Assembly: GCA_009829735.1 (NCBI GenBank)
Contig: CM020618.1
Location: 8,461,119-8,525,118 of the forward strand
Direction: 5' to 3'
Source: Pyropia yezoensis
Lineage: Eukaryota; Rhodophyta; Bangiophyceae; Bangiales; Bangiaceae
DNA length: 64,000 nt
A program made the position numbers and the translations under genes. Under the pieces are notes generated by a model. It did no database searches. It was given only the letters and a program-made list of their open reading frames with translations, and was not told where the DNA came from. Of the stretch, positions 19,573 to 30,515 are shown piece after piece. How positions within the stretch are numbered: the stretch's first letter is position 1; each line of letters begins with the position of its first letter.

Positions 19573-22500
19573 GCTGCAAATGAGAGGGGGGGCGTGGAGG
19601 GGCTAAGCAAACAGTGGGGAAGGAGAAGACCCAAGCGGGACACTGCGGCGGAGCACCACAACGACAGCCGACCGGGCCAGGCAAAGGGGTGACGCGTGCG
19701 CGAAGTGGGGGGTGGTAGTGACAACCTGGTGCAGCCGAAGCAGCCTAAAAGGCAGCTGAGGAAGAGCTCACCAGACTTCGACGCAGAGCAGCCGCCACAC
19801 GTGCACCCCCCACCCCTCGCCTCGGTGGACGCCCACCCCTCGCCTCGGTGGACGCCCACCCCCCGCCGCCACGAGCGCAGCAGGAAGGCCGCAACAGCGG
19901 CCACCAAGAGCTGGGCCAACGGGGCACTGCCACCTGCCATGGTGCAGGCCGTGCCCCTTCCACCCAGGGGGTCCGTGCGTTCCGCCCCAACAAACGGAGG
20001 CGCACGGCCAAGCTGGGGCAGCGGCTCAAGCCCAGGTTCTAAACAACCCGCTTGTGCCAGCCACCGTCGGCAGGGAACAGGCGCACACAACTGGCCGAGG
20101 GGGAAGGGTAGGCGGGGGGATGGGGCGGGGTGGAGTGGGCAGCGGGAGCTGGCGGGGCGGCTGGCGGCCGCCCCCCACCTCCCCACGGTGCCACGGTCTG
20201 GCCAGCGGCAACCGCAGCCCACGGGCCGCCTCAATTCCATCGCCCCCTACCGCCGGCAGCAGAAGGCCGCGACTACGGCGGGTGGCCACCCCGCGCCGGT
20301 TGCGTCATGGTCGACGCACCGACGCGACGGGCGGGCGCCGGCAACGTTGGACACTCACCCCACCCCTGGTATGTACGGGGGCGTGGGGGAGGTACGGAGG
20401 GATGGCGCTAGCGCACCGGGTCCGCGCTCAGGCGGCCGGCGTGCCAGGAACATAGGAACAGCGGTGCTGCGGCCCCCCAACGGAGAACGTGTTTTTGGCC
20501 AAGCACAGCACCTCAAGAAAACCCGGATCAGAACCGATTCGAACTATCGGAGCGGCACGAACGCTTAGTAAGCCAAATGCTCTCTCGACACGATCGTCAG
20601 ACGGTTATAAAGGTCTGGCGCTGGGCGAGATAGGATCGAAAATGCCAGTTGAGACTTCGGATGTGATCTTGGCTCGGTGGATCGGAAATCAACTGGCGCC
20701 TACGAGTTCCGACGTGATATCGAGCGCCATCTCAAGCTGGCGGGGCTGCTGACAATCCTGCCAGGTGTCCCCGAGGGGGGCCACGTGGGGGAGTTGGATT
20801 GGCCATGGTAAGTGACGAGCCGTAAAGGTGGACATGACCCGAAAATGCAATCGAAACACCCACCTGAGAGAATTAGATGCGCTGGAGGGCGAAATCAGCG
20901 GCTCAAAATGCCCTGCCAGAGAGGAACTTACTGGTTGTCAGCAAGTCGAGAAAATCGCTCGAGCATCCCGCGGCCGCACGGCGCTCACAACGTCGACACG
21001 TGTGCATCTGACCCCTCGGCCGAGTGCAGCCGATCTTTCGAGCGCCTCAGCGCTTGTGCCCAGGCCCTGCCGCCCCATGGTCACAGCTGCAGAGCGGTGG
21101 AGTCGTCGTCCCGTCCCCGCACGGCCGTGCCCGCTCCCTCCCCCGCCGTTCCACCCTCGGCCGTGCGTCGAGTCCGCGACTGCGCTGGCCCTCCACGCCT
21201 ACTACACTGCCTCCGACCGACGTCCTGCCCGTCTTTCCCGTGACTGTTGCCGTGAACGTACGTGCCTGCCACGCTTGGAGGAGGGGCGGGAGATGAGCAC
21301 CGTTGAGACTGCGGTGCCGCGAGGGGGGAACAATGGCATGGTGTCCCAGGCTTGGGGTCAAGGCAACGGGACGCGATGTGATGTGGATGTGGTGCGTCTT
21401 AGTGCGGATGTCTGTATGCTGACCCATGGGTGGTGGACAGGAGCATGAGCTGTCTCATTTTTGAGGTGTGCCTGGTGCGCTCGCTTGCGGTCGGTTGCTT
21501 CTTGGTCGTGTTTGCTCCTCCTGTGTCGGTCAGCGCATGACACGAGCATGGTACGTCTGCTAATACGTTCTGGATTGGTCGCCAGCTTCAGTGCGCGGGT
21601 GTAGTTGTGTGCACTGCTCTTGGTTGAGGAGAGACTGGGGGCGAGGTGTTGTGTGATGGGGCCGACGACTGGGGGGTTGTATGGTGATGGCCCTACCCCC
21701 GTCGGCGCGCATGTGCAGTGCCATGGGGGGGGGGGGGGGGGGTGCGGACCTGGTCGGTTTACAGGCTTGTTGGAGCGTTGTACTAATGCGAGGTGCCAAC
21801 GTGGTGGGCTTTTGGCGTTTGTCACTGGGTGTTCTGCCTCGCTACTGTGGTAGGATTGCGGCCATGAGCGACACATGCCGTGATGACTACTGTACCGCTG
21901 GCGCTACGTTCTTTGGGCCTTGTGCCTTATGCATGCGATGTGTATGGGTGGTTTGTGGAGGTGAAGGGGAGGGGGACGGGGGGGGTATGCACGCGAGCAG
22001 GGGGGGGCGGGGGGAGTCGGAAGAGGAGGAACGAAGAGGTTGGGCAGCACACGACGCGCGGCCGAGTCGTCCGAAGATCACGCCGTCGATCGGATTCGCA
22101 CTGGCGCCACAAGCAGTCGATGAGTCTTGGCCGATAGTGAGTGATAGGTCTCGACCACCGACAGCAGCGCAATATCTTGAAAGTGATAGCGATGACTATG
22201 GGATTCGAACTGTACGACACTAGCTTGGATCGGATAATTTGACGCCTTTCGCGAGGTGCTGTGCGCCCGGTGGTCTGGCGGTACGCACCGGTGAAGCGTC
22301 GTCAGCTTCGTCGAATTAGCATGTGTCTGCACCACGCCGCAAGTTTACCACTAAAGTGCAGCATGCAAAACAAGTATATAAATTTACCTCATAAAGTGGT
22401 GGTCACGGGATTCGTTGTACAAATATATTGTGATTACACAATACAAAATACAGTACATACCCACTACGCGAATATTGTACAACTGTTGGGCGGACCAGCT

Positions 22501-22598
22501 GGGCCGCTGCAGGGAGGCGGGGTCGCACGTAGTGTTGTATGTAAGCAAAAGAGCTCTTCCCCTCCGATCCCTGCCATTCCTCCGTCCCCTCTGGCAGC
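19573..22598. other. 3-kb region without a supported gene
   Basis: Contains a duplicated 22-bp segment (CCTCGGTGGACGCCCACCCC, 19817-19862), a lower-GC block at 20490-20990 with two unremarkable open frames (20489-20752 and 20828-21448, +), a G/T-rich block at 21440-21990, and a lower-GC block at 22100-22500. The 20580-20760 block has loosely repeated GCCAGTTGAGA/CAACTGGC strings. None of the frames resembles a known family. The region could hold a decayed mobile element or a non-coding transcript; neither can be shown here. Confidence 0.5.
22340..22500 (+). promoter_or_regulatory. AT-rich candidate promoter of the dCTPase gene
   Basis: One of the lowest-GC stretches in the window, ending about 100 bp before the start at 22599. 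It holds a TATATAAATT-like string at about 22374 and the GTAC motifs TTGTACAAAT, TACAGTACATAC and TTGTACAAC. Confidence 0.4.
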
Positions 22599-23549
22599 AT
22601 GCCGCCCCCACCCACGCCTCCTCCTCCCCCCCCCCCGTCTCCTCCAAGCGTCATGCAATGGCCCGTCACGGGGGCGTGCGCCACCCTCGAAGACGTCCGC
22701 GCGCGCTCCGCCGCGTTTGGTGCCGCCCGCGGCCGCGGCCCCGCCTACACGCCTCGAAACCTGATGCTCGCGCTGGTGGGTGAGGTGGGCGAGCTCGCCG
22801 AGTGTTTCCAGTGGAAAGGAGACGGCGGCCCGTCGGGACCACCGGCGGTGGCGGCGACAGGCGGCAGCGCCTCCGCCTCACCTGGGGGCACTGACGGTGC
22901 GAGTGACGGCGTCACCGACGCTGCCGCCGCGGCTGTGGCTCTGCCTCCTGCTGGTGGCGGCAGCCGCCTTGGTCCCGACTGGTCGACGGAGGAGATTACC
23001 CATCTGGGTGAGGAGCTGTCTGATGTGCTGATGTACACTATCAAACTGGCGGACGCGTGTGGGGTTGACCTGCCGGCGGTAGAGTATGTAAAAGCAGGGT
23101 GGGAAGGGGTGCAAGGGGTCGGAGATAGACGAGGCAAGCGCACGGGGGGCATCGGCTGCCCCAGAAGCCTCTTGAGGGATAGGTCTGGGGATGGCCACTT
23201 CGCTCCACTCCGCTGTGCTATCTCTGCAGAGGCTGCGATGTGTGGCTGCAACTGGCGGCTACCGACGACCGCTCTTACCGCGCTGCCGCCGCCCCCATGG
23301 GCGCCCCATCCATTGCCCCCGCCCCCAGCCGCACGAGTCCACCGCAGCCGCCCGTCGGGTTCCGTTGTGTACACATCCGCACGCGGGAGCAGTGGCCAAG
23401 GTCGGAGCGCCCGCCCCGGCAGCAGCACGCGCGCGGCCGCCTGGTGTCGGGCACCCAAACTTGAAGCCGTCACAGTAGCTGCGTCCACCGCCACGACCGC
23501 CGATAGCTTTTCCTTAACCACCCCCAATATCCTCAGTGTGCACCAGTAA
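22599..23549 (+). CDS. DCTPP1: MazG-type dCTP pyrophosphatase (DCTPP1-like)
   Basis: An all-alpha NTP pyrophosphohydrolase that hydrolyses dCTP and modified dCTP to the monophosphate and so cleans the nucleotide pool. The match starts TLEDVRARSAAFGAARG, then YTPRNLMLALVGEVGELAE, whose ExxE (EVGELAE, about residue 61) is the first metal-binding motif, then FQWKGDG. The second motif is EELSDVL (about residue 137), then YTIKLADACGVDLPAVEY. Between the motifs is an unusual insertion of about 45 residues rich in Gly, Ala and Ser. The frame is open to 23549, but a GTAAAA donor at 23088 and a pyrimidine tract ending CTGCAG at 23226 suggest an intron, so the true C-terminus is unresolved. Met at 22653 is an alternative start. 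Confidence 0.75.
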   Translation: MPPPPTPPPPPPPSPPSVMQWPVTGACATLEDVRARSAAFGAARGRGPAYTPRNLMLALVGEVGELAECFQWKGDGGPSGPPAVAATGGSASASPGGTDGASDGVTDAAAAAVALPPAGGGSRLGPDWSTEEITHLGEELSDVLMYTIKLADACGVDLPAVEYVKAGWEGVQGVGDRRGKRTGGIGCPRSLLRDRSGDGHFAPLRCAISAEAAMCGCNWRLPTTALTALPPPPWAPHPLPPPPAARVHRSRPSGSVVYTSARGSSGQGRSARPGSSTRAAAWCRAPKLEAVTVAASTATTADSFSLTTPNILSVHQ

Positions 23550-25120
23550 CTGTTACTGTGCCGGTGGAGGGGAAAAGCTGGTCCCGCCTCTTGGGCGTGC
23601 CCCATCCTTCCCGCTCCGCCCCGCATTGCCTTCTCCGGTTTCCAATGGGACAGCGACGGTCGTCCCATGTCACAGTGAAAGTCGCGAACCACACTTGTCG
23701 AATAAATTCTTTAGAGGTTCAGTCCCATGGCGTGGATCACTGGGTTCGGCTCCCTCTCGGGGGAGCCTTCACAATCTGGACGCCTCGGCGGGGGCCATCG
23801 GGCCACCGTGCCCCGCCTCGTGTCGGGCCCGCGCCGGAGCTGCCACCCGCGGCTGCCACCATCGCGTACGTAGGTTGGATACATACAGCTTACCTCAAAC
23901 AACAGCCCGTCGGTCACACACCACGCAACCGCAGTGTGCCGAGGCACCCGTCGTCGGCTGATGCGGAGATCCGCGTTCCGTCGTCACCAACAGAGAGGCG
24001 GGAGGCGGCCGGGAACAGCGTGGGGGGCGCGCCCTTTTCTTTACCCCAGTGGAGCGGCCAGGCCAACGAGCCTCCCGACCCTTCACTCTCGACGCCGCGG
24101 CAGTTTCCTGCCAGCCTCTCTCGCGACGCGGCAACGTTGTCTGCTGATGGAAGGAGCGGGGGTGGGGGAAATCCCGTCACGCGCCCTCTTTTCGGCCGCG
24201 CCGCTGTCGGCCGCGCGCGGCCTATTCTTTGATCCTTCCCGTCGACGACCAGCCCTAACGGCGGGCGTGGGGGGCGCCCAGCCAGTGAAAACCCCAGGCC
24301 TTGGTGGGCCGCGCGTGACAGCCGCCCGGACCAGCCGACCGTGTAGCCGACCGTATCCCCGCCCGAGTCCCACCGGTCGGCCGCCGCCGCCGCCGCCGGC
24401 CCCCCATCCCCTAATTTGGGCTCCCCAGCAGAGGGCGCGCCGTTGTACGAGCGGGCCCGCCGACTGCCGTGCTCCCCCCCCCCCCCCCCCCCCACCTATC
24501 CTCCCCCTGGCAAACACCAACCTCGCGCCCGGCCGTGACGGAGACGACGGGAGCGCCGCCAGAAGGGAGGAGAGGGGCGGGGAGGGGGAGGAGAGGGGCG
24601 GGGAGGGGGAGGGGGCGCGGCTTTGTTGTCGCCGCGCGCGCTCGTTGCCCTCCGTGCCCTCCCCCGCGCGTGGGAGCTCAGTGGCAGCTGCGCGGGAAGA
24701 CGGTGCGCGGGCCGCGAGCGGCCGGGCCCCCCCGTCTTTGGTCGCCAACGTCGCCCGCCGCGGCACCGCTGCGGGGGGCGTGCACCCGCCGTGGGCGCCG
24801 CCGCCCCCCTCCCCTGGACGGCGCGACCAGCGCGGCGCCCGCTCTCTCAGCCGTGTCCCCCCAGCTTTGCCGGTCGCGCCCAACCCTCTGCTGCGCTTCC
24901 CCCCCCCCCCCCCCCGCCCCCGCCCCTTCCTCTTCCCCAGCCTTTTGCGTTGTTGGTGTAGCTCGCGCTTCTTCCAAGTCCGTTTTTTTTTTGTTTTTTT
25001 CGACCAGCCCCCTCCACCCACGACTGGTGTTGCTCCCTCCCTTTCCCCCTCCACCTTCATCCCTCGCCGCCCCCGAACCCCGCCCCCCCCCCTCCCCCCT
25101 CCTCCTTTTGCGCCGCCACC
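23550..25120. other. intergenic region and leader of the pseudokinase gene
   Basis: No gene recognised. The last 650 bp are C/T-rich with a C run at 24475-24493, GGGGAGGGGGAGGA-type repeats (24565-24615) and a T-rich tract at 24985-25001. The large frames on both strands look like compositional shadows. Confidence 0.5.
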
Positions 25121-25607
25121 ATGGGCGGCACCGTCGCCGAGCAGTCCCCCTGCGTGGACATCCTGCGGACCTTTGCCTTTCTGCGCGACGCCGCCACCAC
25201 CGCCGGCACGGGCCGGCAGGCCGCCGCCGAGGTGCTCGTCACCCGCGTGGCCGCCACGCTCGCCGACCTGCGGGACCTGGAGCGAGTGCCCGCCCGCATG
25301 GGCCGCTTCCGCGGCGACCTGTCAGCCCAGTGGGCGCTCCACGAGGCCATCCGTGGGGCCTACGCGTACGTTGCAGAGGTGCCCCGCCCGCGAGGCGGCG
25401 GCGGGGGGAGCGGCAGCAGCGTGGCGGGAGTGGCGGTGCCGCTCGTGACGGGCGACGCGGGGGTGGTGGCGGCGCTCACCCACCGGCTGGCGCTAGCCGT
25501 GGAGGCCCACACCCCGCAGCGGCCGGCGCTCGCCGAGACGCTCGCCGCCGTTGCCACCGACCGGGCGGCCGCCGCGGAGCGGCTGGCCGCGGCGGTGCCG
25601 GCCGCGA

Positions 25608-25645
<38 letters not shown>

Positions 25646-26174
25646 AGCACCGGCAGCAGCGCGGGGGAAGGGGCTGGGGGGCATGGGGGGGGCGGGGGGG
25701 GCGCCCCCGGGGACACGACCGCCAATGGCGGCGGCTCGGGGGGCAGCGCCGGCGGCAGCGGCAGCGACGGGGACGGCGCGGGGGACGGCCCCAAGCTCCC
25801 CACCCTCGACCAGCTCTATGCCGCCGCCCGGGCGGCGGGGGTGGGCGTCACCGGCGCGTCGGCCGGCGGCGGCCACACGCTCGCCGGCACCTCCGTGACG
25901 CTGTCGGTGGCGACCACCGACGGGGGGCCGGACGGTGGTGGCGTCGGCGGCGGCGGCGGGTGGCGCCCGCGGGCGGCGCGACTGCGCGCCCACCTCCGCC
26001 ACCCCAACCTGGTCACCCTGTACGGGTCGGTGGAGGGGGGGGAGGCGGGCGTGGACGGGGACCCCCTGACCGTCCACGTTGCCGCGCGGGTGCCGGGGGA
26101 GGTGCCCCTCGACGCGCTCTTGCGGGGGTGGGCGGGGGAGGCACCGGCAAAGGGTGGGCGGGGCGGCGGTGGCC

Positions 26175-26208
<34 letters not shown>

Positions 26209-28256
26209 GGCGGCGGCTGCCCCCGCGGTGGCCGCCCCTGGCGGCGCCACGGACCCCGCGCTCTTGGGCGCCAAAATGAACGTGCTGCTTGACGTGGCTT
26301 CTGGCCTCGCCTACCTCCATGCCGCCGACGACGCGGTGCACGGCGGGGTGTGCCCCGCCAACGTGCTCGTCCCGCCGGGGCTCTTCCCCGCCCCGAACGA
26401 CGGCCCGCCGCGGCCCATCACCCGCGACGGGTCGGGGGCGGGGGTGCGGCTGGCGGGGGCGGCGGTGGTGCCCCCCGACGCGCCCCCGCCGCTGCTGCTG
26501 CCCGGCGCGGCCGTCGGCGGGGGCGGGCGGGCGGCCGCGGCCGCCCGGCGGGCGCTCCCCTTCACCGCCCCCGAGGTCGCCCGCAAGGCGCCCCCCACCC
26601 CCGCCGCGGACGTGTGGTCGTGGGGCATGCTCGCCGTCGCCCTCTTCACCGCCGCCGACCCGTACGCCGCGGCCGACGGTCGGGCGGTCGGCGGCGGCGG
26701 CGGTGGCGGCGGCGGCGGGGGCGGCGGCCTGCTGGGCCACAGCGCCAGCGAGGACGGCCTCGGCCGCAGCGCGTCGGCGGGGGGCGCCAGCAGCGGCGGC
26801 GGCAGCGGCTGTGAGGGGGCGTCGGGGGGCGGCGGCGGCTGGGGCCGCGCCGCCGCCGGCGCGACCGCCCGCCTTGCCGACCGCATCCGCGCTGGCACCC
26901 CCCCCCCGCGGTCGCTCCTGGACGGGACGCCCGCGCCGGCGGCGCTGGTGGACCTCGTCTACGCCGCCGCGCTGGTGGCCGAGCCCGCCGCCCGGGCGCC
27001 GTCGTGGGAGCTCGTCCACCGGCTGCGGTCGCTGGCGCGGCGGAGCCCGGAGCTGTTTGGGGCGCCCGCGGCGGCCACGGAGGGGGTGACCACCTTTGAG
27101 GACGCCCTCGGCGACGAGCCCGACGACGCAGACGAGGACGCGGACGACGCCATTGGCGGCGCCGCCGCCTGGAAGGAGGCGACCGGCGGCCGGGCGGTGC
27201 GGGCGGCGGCGCTGTACCGGCTGCGCTTCCGGGGGGAGCCCCTCCGGGCGGCCGCGCACCTAGCACACCCGCTGCCCGTGTGGGAGCGCCGCGCCCTGGG
27301 GGGGGGGGCCACCGCGTCGGCCGCCGCCGCCGCCGCCGCCGCCGCCGCGTCCGCGTCGGCAGTGGCGGCGGCAGCGCCGGCACCGTCCGCGGCGGCGACG
27401 GCGGCAACGGCGGCGGCGGCGACGGCGGCGGCGGGCGGCCGCTCGCCCCGTGGCGGGCGGTCACGGCACGGCGGCGGGGCGGCGGCGGCGGCCGCCGCCC
27501 ACGCGTCGGCGGCGGTGGCGGCGGCGGCGGCGGCCGCCGAGGAGGCGGCCACCGTCGCCGAAACGGCCGCGTGGAACCTGCACGCCTGCTGCCGGCGTGG
27601 GCAGCACGCGGTGCGGGACGTGCGCGCGGCGCTGGGCTGGCTCGTCCGCGCCCACGGGCGGGCCCTGGCGGCGCACGCCGCGGCGGCCGCGCGGGAGCGC
27701 GAGGCGGACGCCGCCAGCGGGGGGGGGGGGGGGGGGGGCGACGCCCCGGGCGCCCTCGTCGTCTACGAGCCCCCCGGCGGTGGGGGGGGGCCCGCGGCGC
27801 CGGGGGCGGCTGCACATGGGGGCGGGGACGCCGCGCCGCCGCCGCCGTCGCCGGCGCTGCCCCCCCCGCCGGCGCCCCCGTCGCGGGACGTGTCGGTCGC
27901 GAGCGGCATGGGCGGTGGGGGTGGCGGCGGCGGGGCCGCGCCGGGCGCGCCCGAGCTCCTCGTCTCGTACCTCCGCTCCCTGGCCGACGCGGACGCCGCG
28001 ACGGGCGGCTGGGGCGGCGGGGGCCTCGGCACCAGGGGCCCCCCGGGGGCGCGCCCGTATGGCGGCCGCGGCCGCCCGGGGGCGGGGCTGGGTCCCCCCG
28101 GCGGCTGGCGCGGCGGCCCGCCGCTGGCGCCCCGCCCGCTGGGCGGCCGCACTGCGTCGACGCCCGTTGGCGGCGGCGCCGCCGCCGCGCTGCTGCCGTC
28201 CTTCCCCTCCCGCGGCGGCGCGCCGACCGCCGCCGCCGCGGCGGCCATTGACCCGG

Positions 28257-28302
<46 letters not shown>

Positions 28303-28772
28303 GGGCGGCGGCGGCGGCGGGGGCGGGGTGGGGGTGCTTCCCCCCCCCCCCGGCGGGGGGTCCCCCCTCGCCGCCGCCCGCGTCGGCGCCGTCGCGCCCC
28401 TGTCCGACGCCGACGGCGCCGCCGCGGACGCGCTGTACGGGCTGGCGCTGGCGACGGGGGCGGGGTGGGGGTGCGCCCGCGACGCGACCGCCGCGGCGGC
28501 GCTACTGGCCGCCGCGGCGGGCCGGCAGCACGCGGACGCGACCAACGAGCTGGGCGAGACGCTCCTCCGCCGCGCCCGCCGCCGGCGGGAGCGGGCGGGC
28601 GCCGCGGCGGTGGGGGGGGGGGCGGGGGGGGGGGGACGGCGGCTGGGCGCACCGCCGCCCGCCCGCCGACGAGTACCCCCCGGCCTACTCGCCCCCGCAC
28701 GCCGGCGTTGACCCGTCGGTGGGGTCGTTTGCGTCGGACACGGGCGCCAGCGGGGACAGCTCTGACGGGGGG

Positions 28773-28819
<47 letters not shown>

Positions 28820-30013
28820 GGACGAGTCGGGGGATGAGTCGGAGGACGACGCAGCGATGGACGCGGCCGCCGCGGGCGACGCGTGGGGGCTGTCGGCCGC
28901 CACCGTTGCCGCCGCGCGGGGCGGGGGGGGGGGGGGGTCGGGGGCGGGGGACGCGGAAGGCCGCCGCTTCCACGCCGGTGGGGGGGGCGGCGGGCGGGGG
29001 GGGGGGGGGCGCCCGCCGCGCCCCCCGTCGGGGCGCTCCCCGTCTCGGCGTCGGCACAAGGCGGCGGCCGAAGGCGACGGCGGCGGCGGCGGCGGTGTCG
29101 GCGGCGGTGGTGGGGGCGGTGGTGGGGGCGGCGGCGGGTCTGGCTGGCAAGGGGCCGCGGACAAGGCTGCCGGGCTGGTGCGGCGGGCGGCAACGGCCTT
29201 CCTCATTGCCGAGTCGCTCGGCTCGGTGGGGGCGACGGTCAACCGGGGCCTGCTGCTGGTGGACCCGCGGTCGCCGACGGCGGCAGACAGCCCCGCGGCG
29301 GCGACGGCGTACGCCTTTTTCGAGGCCGCCGCCCGCGCCGGCGCCGTCCACGGCCTCTACCTCACCGGCGTGGCGCTGCGCCGCGGCGTCGGGGTGGCCG
29401 CCCACCCCTACGCCGCCTACGAGCGGCTGGCCGCGGCGGCCGCCGCCGGCCACGGCGACGCGGCGCTCGCCACCGCCCGGGCGCTCCGCGACGGTGTCGG
29501 CACCGCCCCGTCGGCGTCCCGGGCCACCGCCTGGCTCCGCGCCGCCGCCGCGGCGGGCGTCCCCGCCGCCGCCGCGGAGCTGGCGGCGGCGCTCGCGACG
29601 GGCGGCGGCGCGGTCGGCGACGCGGACGAGCGGGGCGCCCGGCGGCTGGCCGAGGCCGCCGCCGCCGCGGGGGACCCCGACGCGATGGCCCTGCTGGCTG
29701 GCCTCGTCGAGGCGGCCGCCCCCGCCCGGGCGGTCGCCCTCTGGGCCGCCGCCGCCGCCGCCGGCTGCGGCGCCGCGGCGGTCGCGCTGGGCGACCGCTA
29801 CGCGGCGGGGGGGGGGGGCTCCCCCGGGACGTCCGCGCCGCCGCCGCCTGGTACCGCGCCGCCGCCGCGGCGGGGGAGGCGGGGGGGGGGGCGCGGCTCC
29901 GGCGGCGGGGGTTCCGCCTCGCGCTCGCGCGCGCGCGGGTGGGGGGGCTGCTGGGGGGGGGGCGCCGCCGGGGGGGGGGGGGGGGGCCGATGCCTGGAGG
30001 GGGGGGGGGGTAG
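25121..30013 (+). CDS. pseudokinase fused to Sel1-like repeats
   Basis: About 1630 residues over three frames joined at G runs. The start GCCGCCACCATGGGC is a perfect Kozak context. The N-terminal third carries a protein-kinase fold: HPNLVTLYGSVEGG, LDVASGLAYLHAAD, HGGVCPANVLV in place of the HRD catalytic loop, FTAPEVARKAPPTPAADVWSWGMLAVALF (APE and DVWS motifs intact). The glycine loop, the beta-3 lysine, the HRD aspartate and DFG are all missing, so it should be catalytically inactive. After Ala/Gly-rich linkers come Sel1-like helical repeats: ADALYGLALATGAGWGCARD, YAFFEAAARAGAVHGLYLTG, YERLAAAAAAGHGDAALATA, WLRAAAAAGVPAAAAELA, and, after the last break, LPRDVRAAAAWYRAAAAAG. Frame breaks lie at 28613-28635 and 29807-29818. 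Inferred role: scaffold. Kinase-fold and Sel1 calls are good; function is unknown. Confidence 0.7.
28613..28635. repeat. G10-C-G12 run at the first frame break of the pseudokinase gene
   Basis: The kinase frame continues past here only to a meaningless stop at 28711, while the next frame carries the rest of the Sel1-like protein. Confidence 0.75.
29807..29818. repeat. G12 run at the second frame break of the pseudokinase gene
   Basis: The frame before ends GDRYAAGGGG; the Sel1 consensus continues in another frame as LPRDVRAAAAWYRAAAAAGEA. Confidence 0.75.
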
Positions 30014-30515
30014 GGGGGCTGGGAAGCTACCGTGGGGGGGGGGGACATTGGGTGTGTGGCGACGGGGAGAAGAGCGGGCAGAGGGGGGTCGGACATGAAG
30101 CAGGCGCGAGCGTGAAGGGAGACGGGGGGGGGGGGGGGGGGGGGGGGCGTAAGGAATGCAAGAAGCGGGCGGCGGGCGGTGGGGGCCCGCACCGCCTCGC
30201 CTTCCCCACCCTCGACCAAAGGTGGGGCAGGGCGGTGGGAGCCTCTGGCAGCGTATGGGCGAGGACAGAAGAGAACGAGCGAAAAAAAAGAGGGAGCACC
30301 GCTGTGGGCGTCTGCTCTCATTCCCACGGCAGCGGGTGCGGCCAGCTCGCACTGACGCGGCACTGCATGGGCGCGCTGGCCACCCTTCCGTGGTACATAC
30401 TCCACAACAGCCACGGGGCGTGTCGACTCCCCGCCCCACCCGCCCCCCCCCCCCCCCCCCCCCCCGCTTCCACCCCGACGACGGCGCACCGACACGGTCA
30501 GTCTCCCCAAGCAGG
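30014..30515. other. intergenic region between convergent genes
   Basis: Shared 3' region of the pseudokinase gene (+) and the TMEM223-like gene (-). It has a G run near 30122-30148 and a C run near 30445-30465. No gene seen. Confidence 0.5.

Noticed and set aside
20520-20600. tRNA, from a T-arm-like string GATTCGAACTATCGG
   Set aside because: The loop does not fit TTCRANN with a paired stem, and no acceptor, D or anticodon arms are present.
24083-25060. Minus-strand gene with a Lys-rich N-terminus
   Set aside because: It is produced by the C/T-rich leader of the plus-strand gene and has no domain.
25121-28711. Active protein kinase
   Set aside because: The HRD Asp, DFG and the ATP-binding Lys are all missing.
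26646-29453. A 935-codon minus-strand frame opposite the pseudokinase gene
   Set aside because: It is Arg/Pro-only shadow sequence of GGC/GCC codons with no domain; the plus strand carries kinase and Sel1 motifs.
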